A stretch of DNA of 64,000 nt from Thysanoteuthis rhombus. Lineage: Eukaryota > Mollusca > Cephalopoda > Oegopsida > Thysanoteuthidae. Numbering within the stretch: position 1 is the first letter of the stretch; every line of letters starts with the position of its first letter. Under the pieces are notes generated by a model, which saw only the letters and a program-made list of their open reading frames with translations, was not told the origin of the DNA and did not search any database. This document shows, in pieces, positions 10,621 to 23,587 of the stretch. The stretch lies in the NCBI GenBank assembly GCA_963457665.1, contig OY735237.1, positions 5,007,832 to 5,071,831 of the forward strand, in the 5' to 3' direction. The position numbers were made by a program, and so were the translations under genes.

Positions 10621-12017
10621 ATGATCATGAAGCCCCCCCCTCCATTTTCCTGAAAATTTCAGTTTTTTATCTATGGATGCAGTGGGAAAATTATCCTAAA
10701 CCTGTTCGCTGCAGTTATATTTTTTAATGTAACTTTCTCATGAAAAAATTGACGAAAATCCAAAGTCTCTATTGCATGTTTAAAACGGTTTTATTCTCAT
10801 ACAAATATGTACGACAGAATATCTGATAAATGTGATATATATATATATGAATACATTAATGTGTTAAATACTTAAATTTTCGATAAATATGAAACATTGT
10901 GAAACATGGAACTACAATTAAGATTGCCTCGCATTCAATACGTTCTTTCTACTCTCGCTGTTTCAAATTTTGTAAACATGTTTTACACTTTCAAGTGAGG
11001 TTTTGCCATCTTGCAAAAGAATAACACTATTGTAAGACAAATTATCTTGTCTATGGTATTGGACTGTTGACTTGCTATGGTGAGTTATTTCATTTGTGGC
11101 ACTGGACTGAGAACTTGCTGAAACAAGTTATCTTGTCTGTGGTAGCGAACAGGTTAAACTTTTCTATTGAGGATTTCTCACATTCGCAGGAAACTCAAAG
11201 AGTTCTGACCAAAATTCTCAGTGCTTGGAACCTTTTTTTTTTCTTTTGTTAAATCAATTCCAGTGTTTTTTTTGTCTTCATTCTGCACTTCCTAAATCTG
11301 TAGTATGCATTTTGTTCCCAGGTCGTTCACTGCCAACCTCATTTTGGGTATTCACTGTCTCTGCTTAGCAATACCAATTCTTGGACTCTTTGGAAAATAA
11401 AATGTTTTTCTGTTGAAATCTTTGAATTTTGCTCTTTCTCTCTCTCTCTCTTAGATATATATGAGATGCTACTCAAAAGTGTTGGGAACTTAAAATACAA
11501 AATGGCTTCCTCAAAGGAAAAAAAATTAATAAAAACTGAGGTTCTTTATTTCTTGGAGTGATTTCCAGAGACAATTGAAATGTTTGGCTTGATATAGAAA
11601 ATGCTTTGTAACTTTACTGAACAGATCTATCTCTCTGTTAAAATTACCCAGACTTTTGATTAGCACCTCACATATTCAGTTTTAGTATCTACGGTGTATT
11701 CACAGTTGACTAATGAAAAAAGCCCCAAAATGCGATAATTTTTTCTTGTTTCAAACTTTTGATGGCATTAAGTTTTTCCTGAGGTAAAGCTCTTACAACT
11801 TGGCTGATCTGAACCCAACTTAAGATATATACAAGACTGATCTTTCTAACAATCAGTCTTGTACTTCTTTCTTGGGTTTAAGATCATGAGACTAACCGTT
11901 CAGGAGAGAGGTCAGTTTTGTACACCTTTTTAGTTCTGTTCCAGATCACAAGATTGAATGTTTGGGAGGAAGGTCATTTGTTAGATTTTTAGATTAGATT
12001 AAGTTCTCTGATTGTTT
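10621..12017. other. Unassigned AT-rich stretch
   Basis: Only short homopolymers, a short (CT)n run near 11,430 and a small (TA)n run near 10,838 were seen. No gene is supported. Confidence 0.5.
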
Positions 12018-12130
12018 TAATTTGCTTGCTGTATTTTTCAATTTGCATGCTGCATTTTTGAATTTGCATGCTGCATTTTTTAATTTGCTTTTTATATTTG
12101 CATGGCGTATGTTTTAACTTGCTTGCCTTA
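12018..12130. repeat. About 20-bp tandem repeat
   Basis: Roughly five diverged units of AATTTGCATGCTGCATTTTT. Adjacent units in the middle are nearly identical. Confidence 0.8.
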
Positions 12131-12234
12131 CTTTTGAAATTCCTTGGGAAAAGGTTGGAAAAGGTGATTTAAAAAAAAGAATCCCCTGGGATTTCGTGAA
12201 ACATTTCAGTAATTTGATGAAATTCCTAGTTGAA

Positions 12235-12365
12235 CAATCGATGCAGTAATGGTTAACAAGCTTGTGATGCTGACTATTATTACTATAATGAGTTCAATAC
12301 CCACTGAGCGCTCCACTATTGTGGCCTTGTGTCAAACTAAGTTTGACTTAGTAAATATCAATCAT
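12235..12365 (+). repeat. tRNA-derived SINE
   Basis: The A-box-like AGTAATGGTTAACAAGC and B-box-like GAGTTCAATACCC have tRNA spacing, followed by the family tail GGCCTTGTGTCAAACTAAG and TTAGTAAAT. A more diverged full copy is at 49,070-49,192. Confidence 0.55.
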
Positions 12366-12620
12366 ATTCTGCTTTAGTATCTATGGTGCATATACAACTT
12401 AGTTTGAAGTGAAAGAAAACTTTTTATAAATAGTCAAAAATAAAGAGAAACCTATTTTTCCCTTTTCAGGGATCAAAAGTGAAGGGAGACTTTTCCCCTG
12501 TTCAAGGGTTTTCAAAAGAAAAGGAACCTTTTCTTACAAGTCTGAAACATTTAATCCTTTTTGAAAAAATTTTACTCCTTGAATATTTAACCTGATGTAG
12601 ACTGGTACTTCAACTACTAT

Positions 12621-13023
12621 AGTGGTACCTCTCATAAAGATGGACTTTTGTTACAAAATTTCACTTAACAGAGGGGTCCAATTGCCAAAAAGAGCAAAAT
12701 ATATTCAGTTAGCAAGAAAAAACTACCCAATTTCACAAAATTATCCAGAATCATTCAGATTTCATTCATAATTATCTACATTTATATCTAGTATCTAGAC
12801 ATTTATTTTTTAGACAAACAGCTTGATTGACATTTGGCGAATTATGATAAGATATTCATTTATCACATTACTTACATGTTCATTTATATTCGTACATTAT
12901 TTAGGGAGTAATTATTACATTATAGATTATTGAAATCCTACTGGCTTAATTATTCATTTAACGAATTTTCATTTAACGTTATGTTTTGTGGAATGGATTG
13001 TCCTCGTTAAGAGAAATACCACT
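12621..13023. mobile_element. Pogo/Tigger-like MITE
   Basis: The left end reads AGTGGTACCTCTCATAAAGA; the right end, complemented, reads AGTGGTATTTCTCTTAACGA. These imperfect inverted repeats (about 24 bp) resemble pogo/Tigger-type termini (GTGGTACCTC..). The interior is AT-rich and non-coding. A TA precedes the left end. Confidence 0.45.
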
Positions 13024-13297
13024 TTGTCTATCAAAACTATCTTCTTAACCATCACTTAAAAGTAGGCCCCTAAATCCGTGAATTGCGGTCAAAACAACAA
13101 AGATGAGGATTCTAGTCAAAGTAATTTGTGAGATAATGACAATGTCACAGAATTTCAGATGGTACTGTTTTTTGTCAAAGTTGGAGCTGACTTTGTTTCC
13201 CCTACGAATAAGAACAAGAACAATCTTCACCAAATTCAAGGGAGAAAACTCTTCATTGTTTTTCAATCACATCACGTTAAACTAAACCTGTGAATAA

Positions 13298-13475
13298 AAT
13301 GAACATTTCCCTGCTGTGATTTGAAATCACTGCTATGTGATTTGATGGTGGCTTCCCTACTAACTGAGCTAAACGGACATGTCTTATATAACTACAAATT
13401 TATTCATCATATATGTACTACAGAAATTGCTGTCGGAATAGAAGTAGTAGTGCAGCCAGGCTTGTATGATATTAT
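13298..13475 (-). repeat. Dispersed repeat with tRNA-like domain (TTAGCTCAGTTGATAAGAC family)
   Basis: The minus strand reads TTTAGCTCAGTTAGTAGGGA and then ATTTCAAATCACAGCAGGG, a tRNA-like A and B box pair. The flanking part (AGTAGTGCAGCCAGGCTTG on plus) matches 21,580-21,605. Larger copies lie at 21,320-21,630 and 42,905-43,341. Confidence 0.5.
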
Positions 13476-16260
13476 TCCTTTAATTTATAGATTTCTTGAA
13501 CCTAAAGGCTCCAGGAAAACTCGTTCCAGATACTTCTATTCAAAATGAGTTCATCTATTCAAAATATACAGACCTTTATTCGAAATGTAGTAACTTCATT
13601 GAAAACATAAGTAATTTTATTCAAAGCCTACCTTTATTTAACTACTTACAGAAAATAAAAGTCTGATTGATTTCAAAATACAAAAATAATCAGGGTAGAA
13701 TATTATCCCTAATTTTAGAAATCGTTTCTTTTAATTTGACGCTGAGTAGCTAGGCTCCTCCTTTTTCTTTTCTTTTCATTTCCTGGAATAGGCTTGGCCA
13801 CAAGGCCAGGGACTATGCATATACTATAATATCCAAATGTTGGTTTATGTTGATCTGATTTCTGTGATAAAGGTGTGGAGGCTTTCTTTCTTTTTTCCTG
13901 CCTTTTTCTCACTTTCTTTTTCCTCTTTCACAACGTAATCCTGTTACTTGTTTCGAATGAAGATCAAACAATGGCTCAATTCATTGTTTATTTGCTTCCC
14001 ATTATTATTTCTCCTTTCCTCATACAGTTATTCCTTGCTATTTGTTGGTCTTCCACTTATAGTTTCGGTGATTTGCAGTTCAGTCTCGAATAATTTTATT
14101 GAGATGGGGGGTAGTTTTGTGGACGTGAAAAAATGCATCATAGAAAATATGCTATGCTGTATGAACAAAATGTTTAGGAAAGTTTAGGAAATCGTAATAA
14201 TACATGTGTTTGTTATTTAATGTATGTACATAATATAAACACAGGATTTTAGACATTAGATTTTTTTTCCAAATCACTGTGCTGTAAACAATTTTATTTT
14301 TTAGTAGATTAAGCTCTATAAATCATTATTAAGAATTTTTTCATTTTTTTCTTCTACTTACCTTCATCCTAATATTTCTGTGGATTTTTAATGTAACTTT
14401 TCTCAGACTGTAAAATTTAGAAAAATAAAATAATAAGAGTATCGAGATGAATGTAAATGGTAGCATGAAAAAGGAAAAAAAATTGTCAATCACTGCTCTG
14501 TGGTTTAATGAAACATGGTTTCTGTTAATTAATTGTACATTTCTGTTTACTAGCATCTACCATACACTTTTTGAAACAATCTTTTGAAACATTGCAATTA
14601 TTAATGATTTTCTTTGAAAGTTTGATTTTGGTTATAACTACAAGAAAATTGCATAGAGTTGATCGTAAAAAACAAAGTAAAAAGTTTTCTGAGGATTTCT
14701 GAGCAGATTAAGGTAATTTTTGACAAGAAAAAATATCGATACTGCTAAAAATGACAGATCTGTCTCCAAAAAAAGTGAAGCCAATTTTAAAGATTTAAAA
14801 TTTTTACAGTATTCATTCATTTATTTGTATATTCATGATTTTGGAATGGTTTATTGTTTATGGACCAAGATTTGTTGGTTCAGGGGACAGAAAAGGTTTG
14901 AGGATTTCAACAAAAAATATTTGTAGATTGTCATTTTTGTGGCACCCTGGGGGCTCTAAAACTCAGTGAAATAGCAAGAGATAACAGTGTATACATAAAC
15001 ATAATCTAGAAAGACAGCTTTCAACACTGAACATTGAAAAACTTTATCAATCTATATATATATGTATATATATATATATAGGTGTGTGGGTGATGTATAT
15101 TTTGTGGATAAGATGTTCAGATAAGACGAGACCCCAATTTTGGTCTGAAATTCATGGTTTTAGTCACTGTTTTTGTATCTTGCTCATAAGATGACCCTGT
15201 TTTGTTTTGGGGATACTTCAAGTGTCCTCTTATCTGCCAAAATATACTGTATCTCATTTTCATCCCTTTTAGCTCCTTGCACCTAAAACTGAGCTTTTGG
15301 ATAATCTAGCCTGGTCAGTTATACCACTTATCATTAAAGGCACCACCATAAGGCTCCGTTTGAACGATGAACCAAGCAACATTAGACCCGTTATGTCACA
15401 TGTTTTCACTAACTAATCATTCTCTTCTATTTTACATTCTAATGAATAGAAATAACCTAATAACCATTTCTCTTCCTAACACCTCCTTCTCTATAAAGAT
15501 GCCACATAGTAAGCTATTCTAAACAGGCCTCTTCTCTCACAATCGATCTTTGCTTAATTTCTATGTTTTTTATTCAGTTTTACATGTAATGCTTATACAT
15601 GCCTCATTTGTCGGCTCGTTGGATGCAACTTCTTTGTCTAAACATCTGCAGTTGTCTTCATTTCAATTATGAACAATGTTTAATACCTGCATTCATATTC
15701 ATAAATGGCATAGAAATTCTCCCTTCTGTCATCGTGACTGATGCTATCCTTCTCCTTCAACTTGTATCATGACAGAGGACTCAAACATGTGGGGCAGATT
15801 CCTTTGTCGTCTACGACTACCATCATCTTCTCGATAAACAAAAGCAACTACCATTATTACTCTCCCACATAATATAGGAACTTATAAAATGAAAATGAAA
15901 ATGGGGTGTTGGTCGGAAACTGTTGACAACCATTGATTTTGAAGAAGTAAATATTTAAAGAATTAGAGAAATTGATAGCAAATTATTGAGCCTTTTAAAG
16001 ATTATGTCGCTCTAGTAGGAGTCAAAAAATGAAGAAACAAGTTACAATATTTGTTGACCAATAAGATTCAATTTTTCCTCAACAAAAAATAAATCCAGAT
16101 GTTACAATGCATCCAATGTGTTGGTATTATAGCTATGAGCATGTATACACCTAGGAACTTGAGATGAATTGCAATAAACAGTTGTAAATATAGTCCTATT
16201 GAGATAAATAAAAATATCTATGTTTTAAATTGGTTCATTTAGACTAATTTCTTCATCTTG
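13476..16260. other. Unassigned AT-rich stretch
   Basis: No exon or recognised transposon was seen in 2.8 kb apart from a small (TA)n array at 15,053-15,080. Several 60-80 codon frames occur, but their composition follows the local T- or A-rich background. Confidence 0.5.
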
Positions 16261-16271
16261 GAGTAATTTTT

Positions 16272-17520
16272 TGATGATGATGATCATCAGTTTGCTAGCG
16301 TTCATCGTTGGACATACACCTTCCCCAAGATTTGCCAAACCCCTCTATCATGGGCATTGCGGAGCCAATACTTTCTGAATTTATCTAGCTCTTCATGCTA
16401 TCTTACTTTCTATTGACCACACTTGTTTTCTAGGAATCCACGTTGTGCGACGTGATATCCAGTGGTTGTCTGAGATTCTTGCAACATGTTCAGCCCGTTG
16501 CCATTTGAGTTTTATAATAGTTTCTGTATTGTCTCGGACTCCTACCTTTTCTCTGATATACTATGCTCTCTTATCTCGCCATGTGAGGTTGAGCATGATT
16601 CTCTCATGTGCACATTGCATGGTTCTGTTTGAGGGTCAATCTTTTGGTTAGGTTCTACATTTCTGCTCCTTATGTAACTTTTGGTAGGATACATTAGTAG
16701 GATACCCTTCTATTTAGGACTAATGGGATTTTCTTGTTCTTGAAAGTTTTCCTCTTTTGATGACTTCATAGAGACTTGTTGTCCTAGGTATATGTAGTGG
16801 TCTACTCTCTCCAGCTTCATATTTTTGATTTTGCTAGTTTTGTCTTCGTCCCTAACATATTTATACATGACTTCTGTTTTGCTGAAGTTCATGTGGAGGC
16901 CAACTGTTTTGCCAGCTTCATTTAGTTTGTCTAAAATTTTTTGAAGGTCATGAAGGTTCTAAGCAAAGAGGACAATGTCATTAGCAAATCTGAGGTTACT
17001 GAGGTATTCTCCGTCTATCCTGATTCCTTTGCGTTCACATTCTAAGTTTTGGAAGATCATCTCAAGGCTGGCTGTGAAGAGTTTGGGTGAGCTGGTATCA
17101 CCTTGTCTCACTTCTTTTGCTAGTTGGAAGGGCTCAGAGTCTTTATGTAGCCTGATGAAGGGACTGCTATGTTAGTAGATATGTTGTAGTACTCTGCTGT
17201 ATACGGGATCTACACCTTATAGTGTTATTGCGTCAATGACTTTGGGGATTTCCTCTGAATCGGTGGCTTTCTCAAAGCTAACAAATGCTACAGCTGGTGG
17301 CATTTTATATCCTACTTTCTCTTCCAGTTAGTTTATTGAATAGAGATTGGCAATGGTTGAGTAGCTTTTTTTGAAGCCAGCTTGTTCCCATGGTTGGTTT
17401 TTATCTAATGTTTTGGTGATCCGGTTGGTGATCACTTTGGGGAGAGAGTTTGTAGATACTGTTGAGTAAGCTTACTGGCTTGTGTCTGTAAAAACCCTTG
17501 GGTACCATTTGCTCAAATTG
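16272..17520 (-). mobile_element. RTE-type LINE fragment (reverse transcriptase to 3' end), the longest copy in the window
   Basis: On the minus strand, across several frames, the order is FEQMVPKGF, PWEQAGFKK, AFVSFEKATDSEE, EVRQGDTSSPKLFTASLEMI, LSNLRFANDIVLFA, GLHMNFSKTEVMY and DHYIYLGQ, then the 3' untranslated end with a (TGA)n tail at 16,272-16,290. These are reverse transcriptase palm motifs of RTE-like non-LTR elements. FADD is replaced by FAND, and there are frameshifts and stops, so it is dead. The endonuclease domain and 5' end are missing, as expected for 5' truncation. RTE assignment is from the motif style and tail; a close sister clade is possible. Confidence 0.75.
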
Positions 17521-17885
17521 GTCACCTTTCTCTCTTTCTCTCTTCCTTTCCGTCTCTCTAACCTCCCAGCTGGTGTAGTTTTCATTCTTTTACTATGATT
17601 ACTGTCTTTTGTCATCAATCTTCCTCAATGTGAGAATCTGTAAAAGCTTTTTGGCAACTCAATTGCAAACGCTGCATAGTTAATCCCTGTGAAAATACTC
17701 ACTGATATATTTGAATTTTTATAAGATGATCTTCTAATAAAAGCAAACAAACTGAATTCCTTTCGGTGGAAGAGTCTATTGTTTCAAATGTTGCGTGGGA
17801 GATATTTATATCAGCACAATTGTTATCTCCTAATCGGGAGTTGACCATTACAGACAGAGAAACAAAAAAAAATCACACTGATCAT

Positions 17886-17887
<2 letters not shown>

Positions 17888-17930
<43 letters not shown>
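17888..17930. repeat. (TA)n microsatellite
   Basis: A pure TA array directly abutting the palindrome-family repeat that follows. Confidence 0.95.
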
Positions 17931-17934
<4 letters not shown>

Positions 17935-18409
17935 CATTTATGATTATTTCTGTCAGATTATACATTCATTATTCCTGTTGAATCATATATCCATTTCTGA
18001 TAAATGTAAATGTTGAGAAACAAATAGAGCAGATGTAGACTGTGCATGAACAGAATGAAAATTTGGAGTTACAGCAGTTATTTGGGCATAACCGATGACT
18101 GTTCAGCTCAATGGTAGGTGCAACATTACACTGGAATGGCTATTTTATATGTTGCTGGTTCAATTCCTGCTGCAGTTTCAGTTTCTTCAATTGTTTATTC
18201 TGTTCATGCTGTCAGAGCCAAATGACACATTCACCGTTTGATAACAGAGATCATTTCAAATGAGTTTCGAAGCAGTATAATGCATTTATGATTACTTCTA
18301 TCAGATCGTACATCCATTTCTTGATAACATAATTGTCCGTACTGAGAAATGAATAAAGCAGAGATAGACATTGAATGAACAAAATGAAAATTGGGAGTTA
18401 AAGCATGTA

Positions 18410-18411
<2 letters not shown>
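17931..18411 (-). repeat. Palindrome-family (tRNA-like) element, directly duplicated ends
   Basis: A tRNA-like unit (TTCAGCTCAATGGTAGGTGC, then GGTTCAATTCC) lies at about 18,105-18,175. Its 3' side shares TTTCTTCAATTGTTTATTCT with the element at 1,421-1,757. Sequences at 17,940-18,075 are repeated directly at 18,283-18,410 (TTATGATTACTTCTATCAGA; ATGAACAAAATGAAAATT). (TA)n arrays lie on both sides. Confidence 0.55.
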
Positions 18412-18453
<42 letters not shown>

Positions 18454-18482
18454 CTTTATAATAATAATTAAGATTATATACG

Positions 18483-18518
<36 letters not shown>
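18412..18518. repeat. Two (TA)n arrays separated by a short AT-rich spacer
   Basis: Pure TA runs at about 18,412-18,452 and 18,487-18,518. The frames on both strands across them are artefacts. Confidence 0.95.
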
Positions 18519-18520
<2 letters not shown>

Positions 18521-19339
18521 CTCAATCATCTCAATCTCTCTCTGGATCAATATTGGTTTTAGATAAAACTTGAAAAACCCAGTGACCTACTGGGTTAGCC
18601 TTCAAAACTCAAATAGTGCAAACTGATATTACCAGAATGAACATTGAATATAAAGGCCTGATTGCACCTGCATTTTTCATGCATTTACAAATAGATAAGG
18701 GAGACTGCTCTATAACTAACATTTAATGGTTATCTTCTTTGAGAAATTGTTTCTTTGGGTGCAGTGGGCAGAGCCCACACTATCATTATAAAGTTACAAA
18801 TCACCCATTTTTTTTGTTGCATTCTTCAAGTAAGTTAATTTTAGGGATACCCTAGTTCAATACCTCTGGCTACAATGTTCTATTTCAGCTACTTGAGGGT
18901 CGGAAGCAAATAAAGAAAATAAAACTTTTAGTATCATATAGATTACTTACAAAAGAAAAAAAAAAAGAAGCGTGGCTGAAATAAGATAAGCAAACCTTGG
19001 AAACCTGGAATTGGTTAAGCTCTTTGGATCAATTTGATGGCAGGGCAGAGTGACCATCAGACAAATTGGCTGGCAAACAGAGAATCAGAAATGGTATTCT
19101 GAAATATTGATTGGAAGCACAATTTGGTCGAGATTTTATGCGGATACTTGTTGCCATGCAAGAAGTTGAATAGAATGTCAGTCTGGTACAAGGACACATT
19201 TCTAGAGGATCAGTCAGGCTTCAAATCATTTTATGTAACTCTTTTAAGATCAGAATGCTTTCCACTATACTGTGGAGGTATTTTCAATTAGCTAGACTGA
19301 TACAATGCCAAATATTTATGTCTATTCTTTTTTTTCTCC
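18519..19339. other. Unassigned stretch
   Basis: No exon, RNA gene or recognised repeat was seen. Confidence 0.45.
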
Positions 19340-19690
19340 ATGCATTTAATTCTTAATTAGTTTAGCCCAGTTTGGTATGAGGATGCAATTATAGAGCTCA
19401 CCATTAAGGCTCCACCACCCTAGCAATGTTTCCGTCTCATGCAATGCATAAGGCAGTGATTTTATCTCCATTTCTTGAATGATCTATGGAAACCTAATTA
19501 TTGTTCCTGTTGCAATCTTGGGTTATTATGGTGCTGGGGTGCTAGCCTGACACCAAGGACAGACTGCCTTATAGGACTATTTACTTATGGCTAAGGAGGA
19601 AAGTAGATTCATGCCTTTCCCAGAGCATTAGTTCACTGATTACATCCTTTGTGCTGTTAAATGATCAACCATCTGCATGGCTTTCAAGTC
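19340..19690 (-). repeat. Long SINE-family copy (AAGGCATGAATCCA family)
   Basis: The order of blocks matches 29,240-29,470: ATCCATTTCTTGAATGATC, GGGGTGCTAGCCTGACACCA, GACTGCCTTATAGG, then TTCATGCCTTTCCC. This copy and the one at 29 kb show that the family body is at least 350 bp. Confidence 0.55.
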
Positions 19691-20017
19691 TAATGTTTCC
19701 CAACCATTGCTATATCATATGCCCTGATATTTACTGAACATATTAATGGGGCACCCATTGAGGCTCATACTCACTAGCAGTAATGTAAAAGACTAACTTA
19801 ATTACCATTGCTCTATAGCGGGAGCTAAGATATTTACTAAACTTCATTACTAAACCTAGATTGGCTAAGGGCCACAGAAGAGGAGCGCCTAGTGAGGATT
19901 AAAGCCTGGTTCACTGACTTCTCTGTGCAAGTCTACTCAGTGCCGACAACTGAACGCCAACTTCTTGGCATATGACTACTAGGAGCAAGGATAACTGGGT
20001 GCAAGTAATATAAAAAA

Positions 20018-20700
20018 TTTCTGTTGAAGAATAAATATGGTCAGAATAAAGTCTATTTATGATATCACTGGTATTTTTCACTGGAAAACATTTAAAATAG
20101 AATAAAATAGAGTGAAAAATAGAGCATAAAATGGGGTTATTTTCCCTGGAAAACATCTAAAATAGAGTAAACCTGTCAAAATAAGGCCCCATAAGGCTAA
20201 AAGAGCAATTTTTTTCCAAAAATCAAGAAGAACATTTTCGGGAGAGTCTAATTGAGGACTGATGCCAATTTCCAAGTCTGTAGACAAAATGGTATGGCCA
20301 TGTTCGCTGAAACACATAAACACATGCACATATGGTGGCTACGGTTGTTCAATAGAGTCAGATATAATGGAAAATTGTAGGAAGGACAGAGCATAAAAAA
20401 ATAGAGAGAGGAGAAAGTGAATGAAAGAGAGTTGATGAAGAAATGAAAGGATGACAGAGAGAGAGGAAAGATATAGTGTATATGAAAGAGTGAGTAAAGC
20501 AGTGAAAGGAGATGAAAAAGAGGAAGAAAATGAGAGACTGGTTGGGGTTTGGAAAGATTAATCAAGGGAAAGAGAGTGAATCATTGAGAGGAGAAGAGAG
20601 GAAATGAGAATGATAGAGAGGAGGTAAAAGGGTTACTCATTGAGAGGATGAGGGAGATGGAATGAGCAAATGAGTGAGAGAGCAACAAAGTTATTAGGAG
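20018..20700 (+). repeat. Purine-rich dispersed repeat, copy A
   Basis: Matches 45,371-45,990 in order: GAAGAATAAAT.., CACTGGAAAACAT.., CCAATTTCCAAGTCTGTA, GGTGGCTACGGTTGTTCA, then a GA-rich tract. About 70 bp (20,483-20,552 against 45,770-45,839) look identical, so the duplication is fairly recent. The frames on either strand in this tract are low-complexity by-products. The element class is unknown. Confidence 0.6.
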
Positions 20701-20959
20701 TGGAAAGGGATAGTGGATAAGAGAGACAGTGAGTAAAGCAGTGAGAGTCATTGGAAATGCTGCAGTTAATCAATCAACTGAGATACAAAAATCAAAGGTA
20801 TTTTTTTGTGCTGAATTGTTTTAGTGAATCAATTTACTTCTATAATTCAATTGGATAATTCCTGGTTCACGGTAACAAACTGAATCGAGTTGAAATTATT
20901 CATTACAGAAATTGAAATTATCAAACTTCAATCCAAACCTGGAGTTGACTTTCTTTTTC

Positions 20960-21080
20960 TATCGCAACAACAAGAACAAATTTAGGGAAGTAAAAACTGA
21001 CACTCCCCAACCATGATTTGAAATTATGAATAACTGATTTGTAGTCTTGATTCTCACCGACTGAGCCAAAGAAACAAAGA
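20960..21080 (-). repeat. tRNA-like SINE fragment
   Basis: The minus strand carries TTTGGCTCAGTCGGTGAGAA followed by ATAATTTCAAATCATGGTTG, a diverged version of the family at 21,320-21,630. Confidence 0.45.
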
Positions 21081-21319
21081 GGAGATAAAAGAAGATTTTC
21101 AATAGCAGTCATTGAAAGCATTCTAAAAAAAAGGTTGGGACTTTAAAGCTATTAAAAAAACACTCAGTACAGGAAGAATGCAAATAATTAATGCGTTTGA
21201 AGAAAATAGAGACCTAACAACGGATAGGAACTGAATTGTTGACAAGTTGTACGTATCTATCAGAATTTATTTTCAAAATACATATGGGCTTATTTTGATC
21301 TAATAAATAAATGTATCTA

Positions 21320-21630
21320 TGAAATTAACATTTCCCTACCATGATTTGTAATCATGGCCACCGGATTGGTAGGCTGGTGTCTTATCAACTGAGCTAATCT
21401 GACAAGTCTTATATATAAAAAAAATTCATTTAAGAGATACGCATGGGCTTATTTCATTCTAATTAATAAATATATCTATACAAAAAATAAAATATTTTTA
21501 TATTCTTTTTTATCATTATATATACAAAATGAAAGTTGCAGAAATCATCTTCTGTAGTAATAGAAGTAGAAGTGAAGTTTGACCCTGCAGCTGCCAGGCT
21601 TGTTATAGGGTTGAGTTTGTAAATAAATCA
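21320..21630 (-). repeat. Dispersed repeat with tRNA-like domain (TTAGCTCAGTTGATAAGAC family)
   Basis: The minus strand reads GCAGGGTCAAACTTCACTTC, a TA-rich middle, GACTTGTCAGATTAGCTCAG, TTGATAAGACACCAGCCTAC and GATTACAAATCATGGTAGGG. The same order appears on the plus strand at 42,905-43,182. The tRNA-like unit sits at the downstream end and not the upstream end, which is unusual for a SINE head. Confidence 0.6.
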
Positions 21631-23586
21631 TATCTATTTATCAAAATATTAAAATCATTTTTTACTTTGCAGTATCAGATTTTATTACTTGGAGAGTTTA
21701 TTTATAACAATGAAATTTTTTATCAAAACATTAAAATGATTTCTTTTCCATTTTGACTTTGTATTTTTAATAACTTCTTATTTTTGCATTGTACTGCAGT
21801 ATTGCAATGTTATGTAAACAATGATTATTATAAATTTGTATTTATACTATTATTTACTTTCATTTCAATTTTTCAGTTGCTTTTAATTGCAACTTTGCTC
21901 GGGTCATCATGGTAAAGTTGGAATAAAAAAGCAACTAAAAAATTAAGATGAAAGTAAATAGTTGTATAAAATAAAAAAAATAAAAAATGATGCTTTATAA
22001 CATTTCATCAAATAGAAATTAATAATAAGATAATTGCTGGGAGGTAGGCAGACACCGAAATAAGCTTAACATCAATTCCCACTAGTGAAATTTTTATATA
22101 GTTGGGACTAGAGAAGAATCCCCCAAATGCTATTCCCTATATGGTTAGTTATTTTGTTATTTCAAACTTTTAACAATGTAATGCCTTCAATACTTTTAGT
22201 TAAAAATTAAATATGAAACCCTTCTTTCAGCTAGATATCAAAAGTGTCAATTCCTTCAACGACCCCTATAAAAGCCCTGAACACATGTGGTCAATCGCTT
22301 ACGGGCACCGGCACTTCTAGCTTGTTAGGCTCACTGGTCCTGGCACTTGTAGCCAGTTACTCTTTCCCTCTCTTTTTTTCTCTCCAAGATCAGTAACATT
22401 TTGCTGGCCTCCTGTTCGATCCAAACTTAACCATTTTTCCACCGTAACCAAACTCTGTACTAACTTTGCCCATTTCAGTTCACTGTTGTTGTGGCATCTC
22501 ACATATGCACAGCTACACAGTTACTCAACCGTGTCCTCTCCCTGTGCTCCAAATGCGTATTCACCTCTAATTCTTATGAATGAAACGGCAATGCTTTCTA
22601 CTATATGATTTTTGTAATGATCTCTCATGATTCTCCTTAATTTGGGAAGTACCGATGGATTAAACTCTATGTGTTCCCCATCTTACAGAGTCTGTGCGTC
22701 ATGCGTTCTCTAGCATCAGAGAATGACCAACGCAACTTGGCAGTTTGGTGTACACACTGGACCTGGTCTACATAACCATTCCTTGGTATGCACCAAACCT
22801 TACGGATTCAAAAGTAGTTCAGGCATCTCCGCTTCAACTCCAACGATTGTACTATCATAGCAACAAAGCTCCCTCTTTCACTTCATCTCCTATCATCTCT
22901 TTTCTTCACAATCGATCGTATCAATGTTATCATTACATGTATTTCATTTTTGTTCTTTATTCATCTTTAACGTTCCTGTATTAAATGTACGTTTTATTTG
23001 TCCATCCAAATACTTGTAAGTGTCCTTTTCACTTTGTCTCATCTCCGCATCTATGTTCATACTAAGCGTGCATTCTTTCCTTATATCTCCCTTCCTCCTT
23101 CCACATTTCCACCGATGCCCACGTGGGTCCGCTAACACAGCAGATGCCAGTTCTCCAACCAGAACTATCCAGAACAATATAAGAACCATATATCTTATAA
23201 CAGTGTTGGCCTCTTCTTTGGGCAAAGTTGCAAAAATCTGAAAACCTGACTGGAATCAAACTAAAAAGTTACACAAAACTGACCATTTGAGAGTAAGGTT
23301 GAAATGCTTTGATTCTCCAAGATAAAATTTCTTTCTTTCTACAGACCATAGCCCGATGTGGCTAGTTTTTTCTTGAGTTATCAAATAAGACTGAAGAAGA
23401 AAAAGAACAGACTCTGTTCAAAAACTGCAACATTGAATATACAATTTTTGACAACATATGTCAACATTTGTTTCTGTAATGAAACTATTTCTTCTCGACT
23501 TAATCCCCGTTCAAATAAAGAAACATTGTATCAAACATAAAATGAAAAATATCATCTGAAATGCCACATAATTCATTGTAAAATGA
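21631..23586. other. Unassigned stretch
   Basis: No gene or recognised transposon was seen. The 22,260-23,240 part is less AT-rich than its flanks and has frames of 60-93 codons on both strands, but none looks like a conserved domain or has paired splice signals. Confidence 0.45.
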
Positions 23587-23587
23587 T

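Noticed and set aside
22944-23259. Overlapping minus-strand frames of 93 and 65 codons
   Set aside because: Two frames overlap in one region with no conserved motif; probably chance in less AT-rich sequence.
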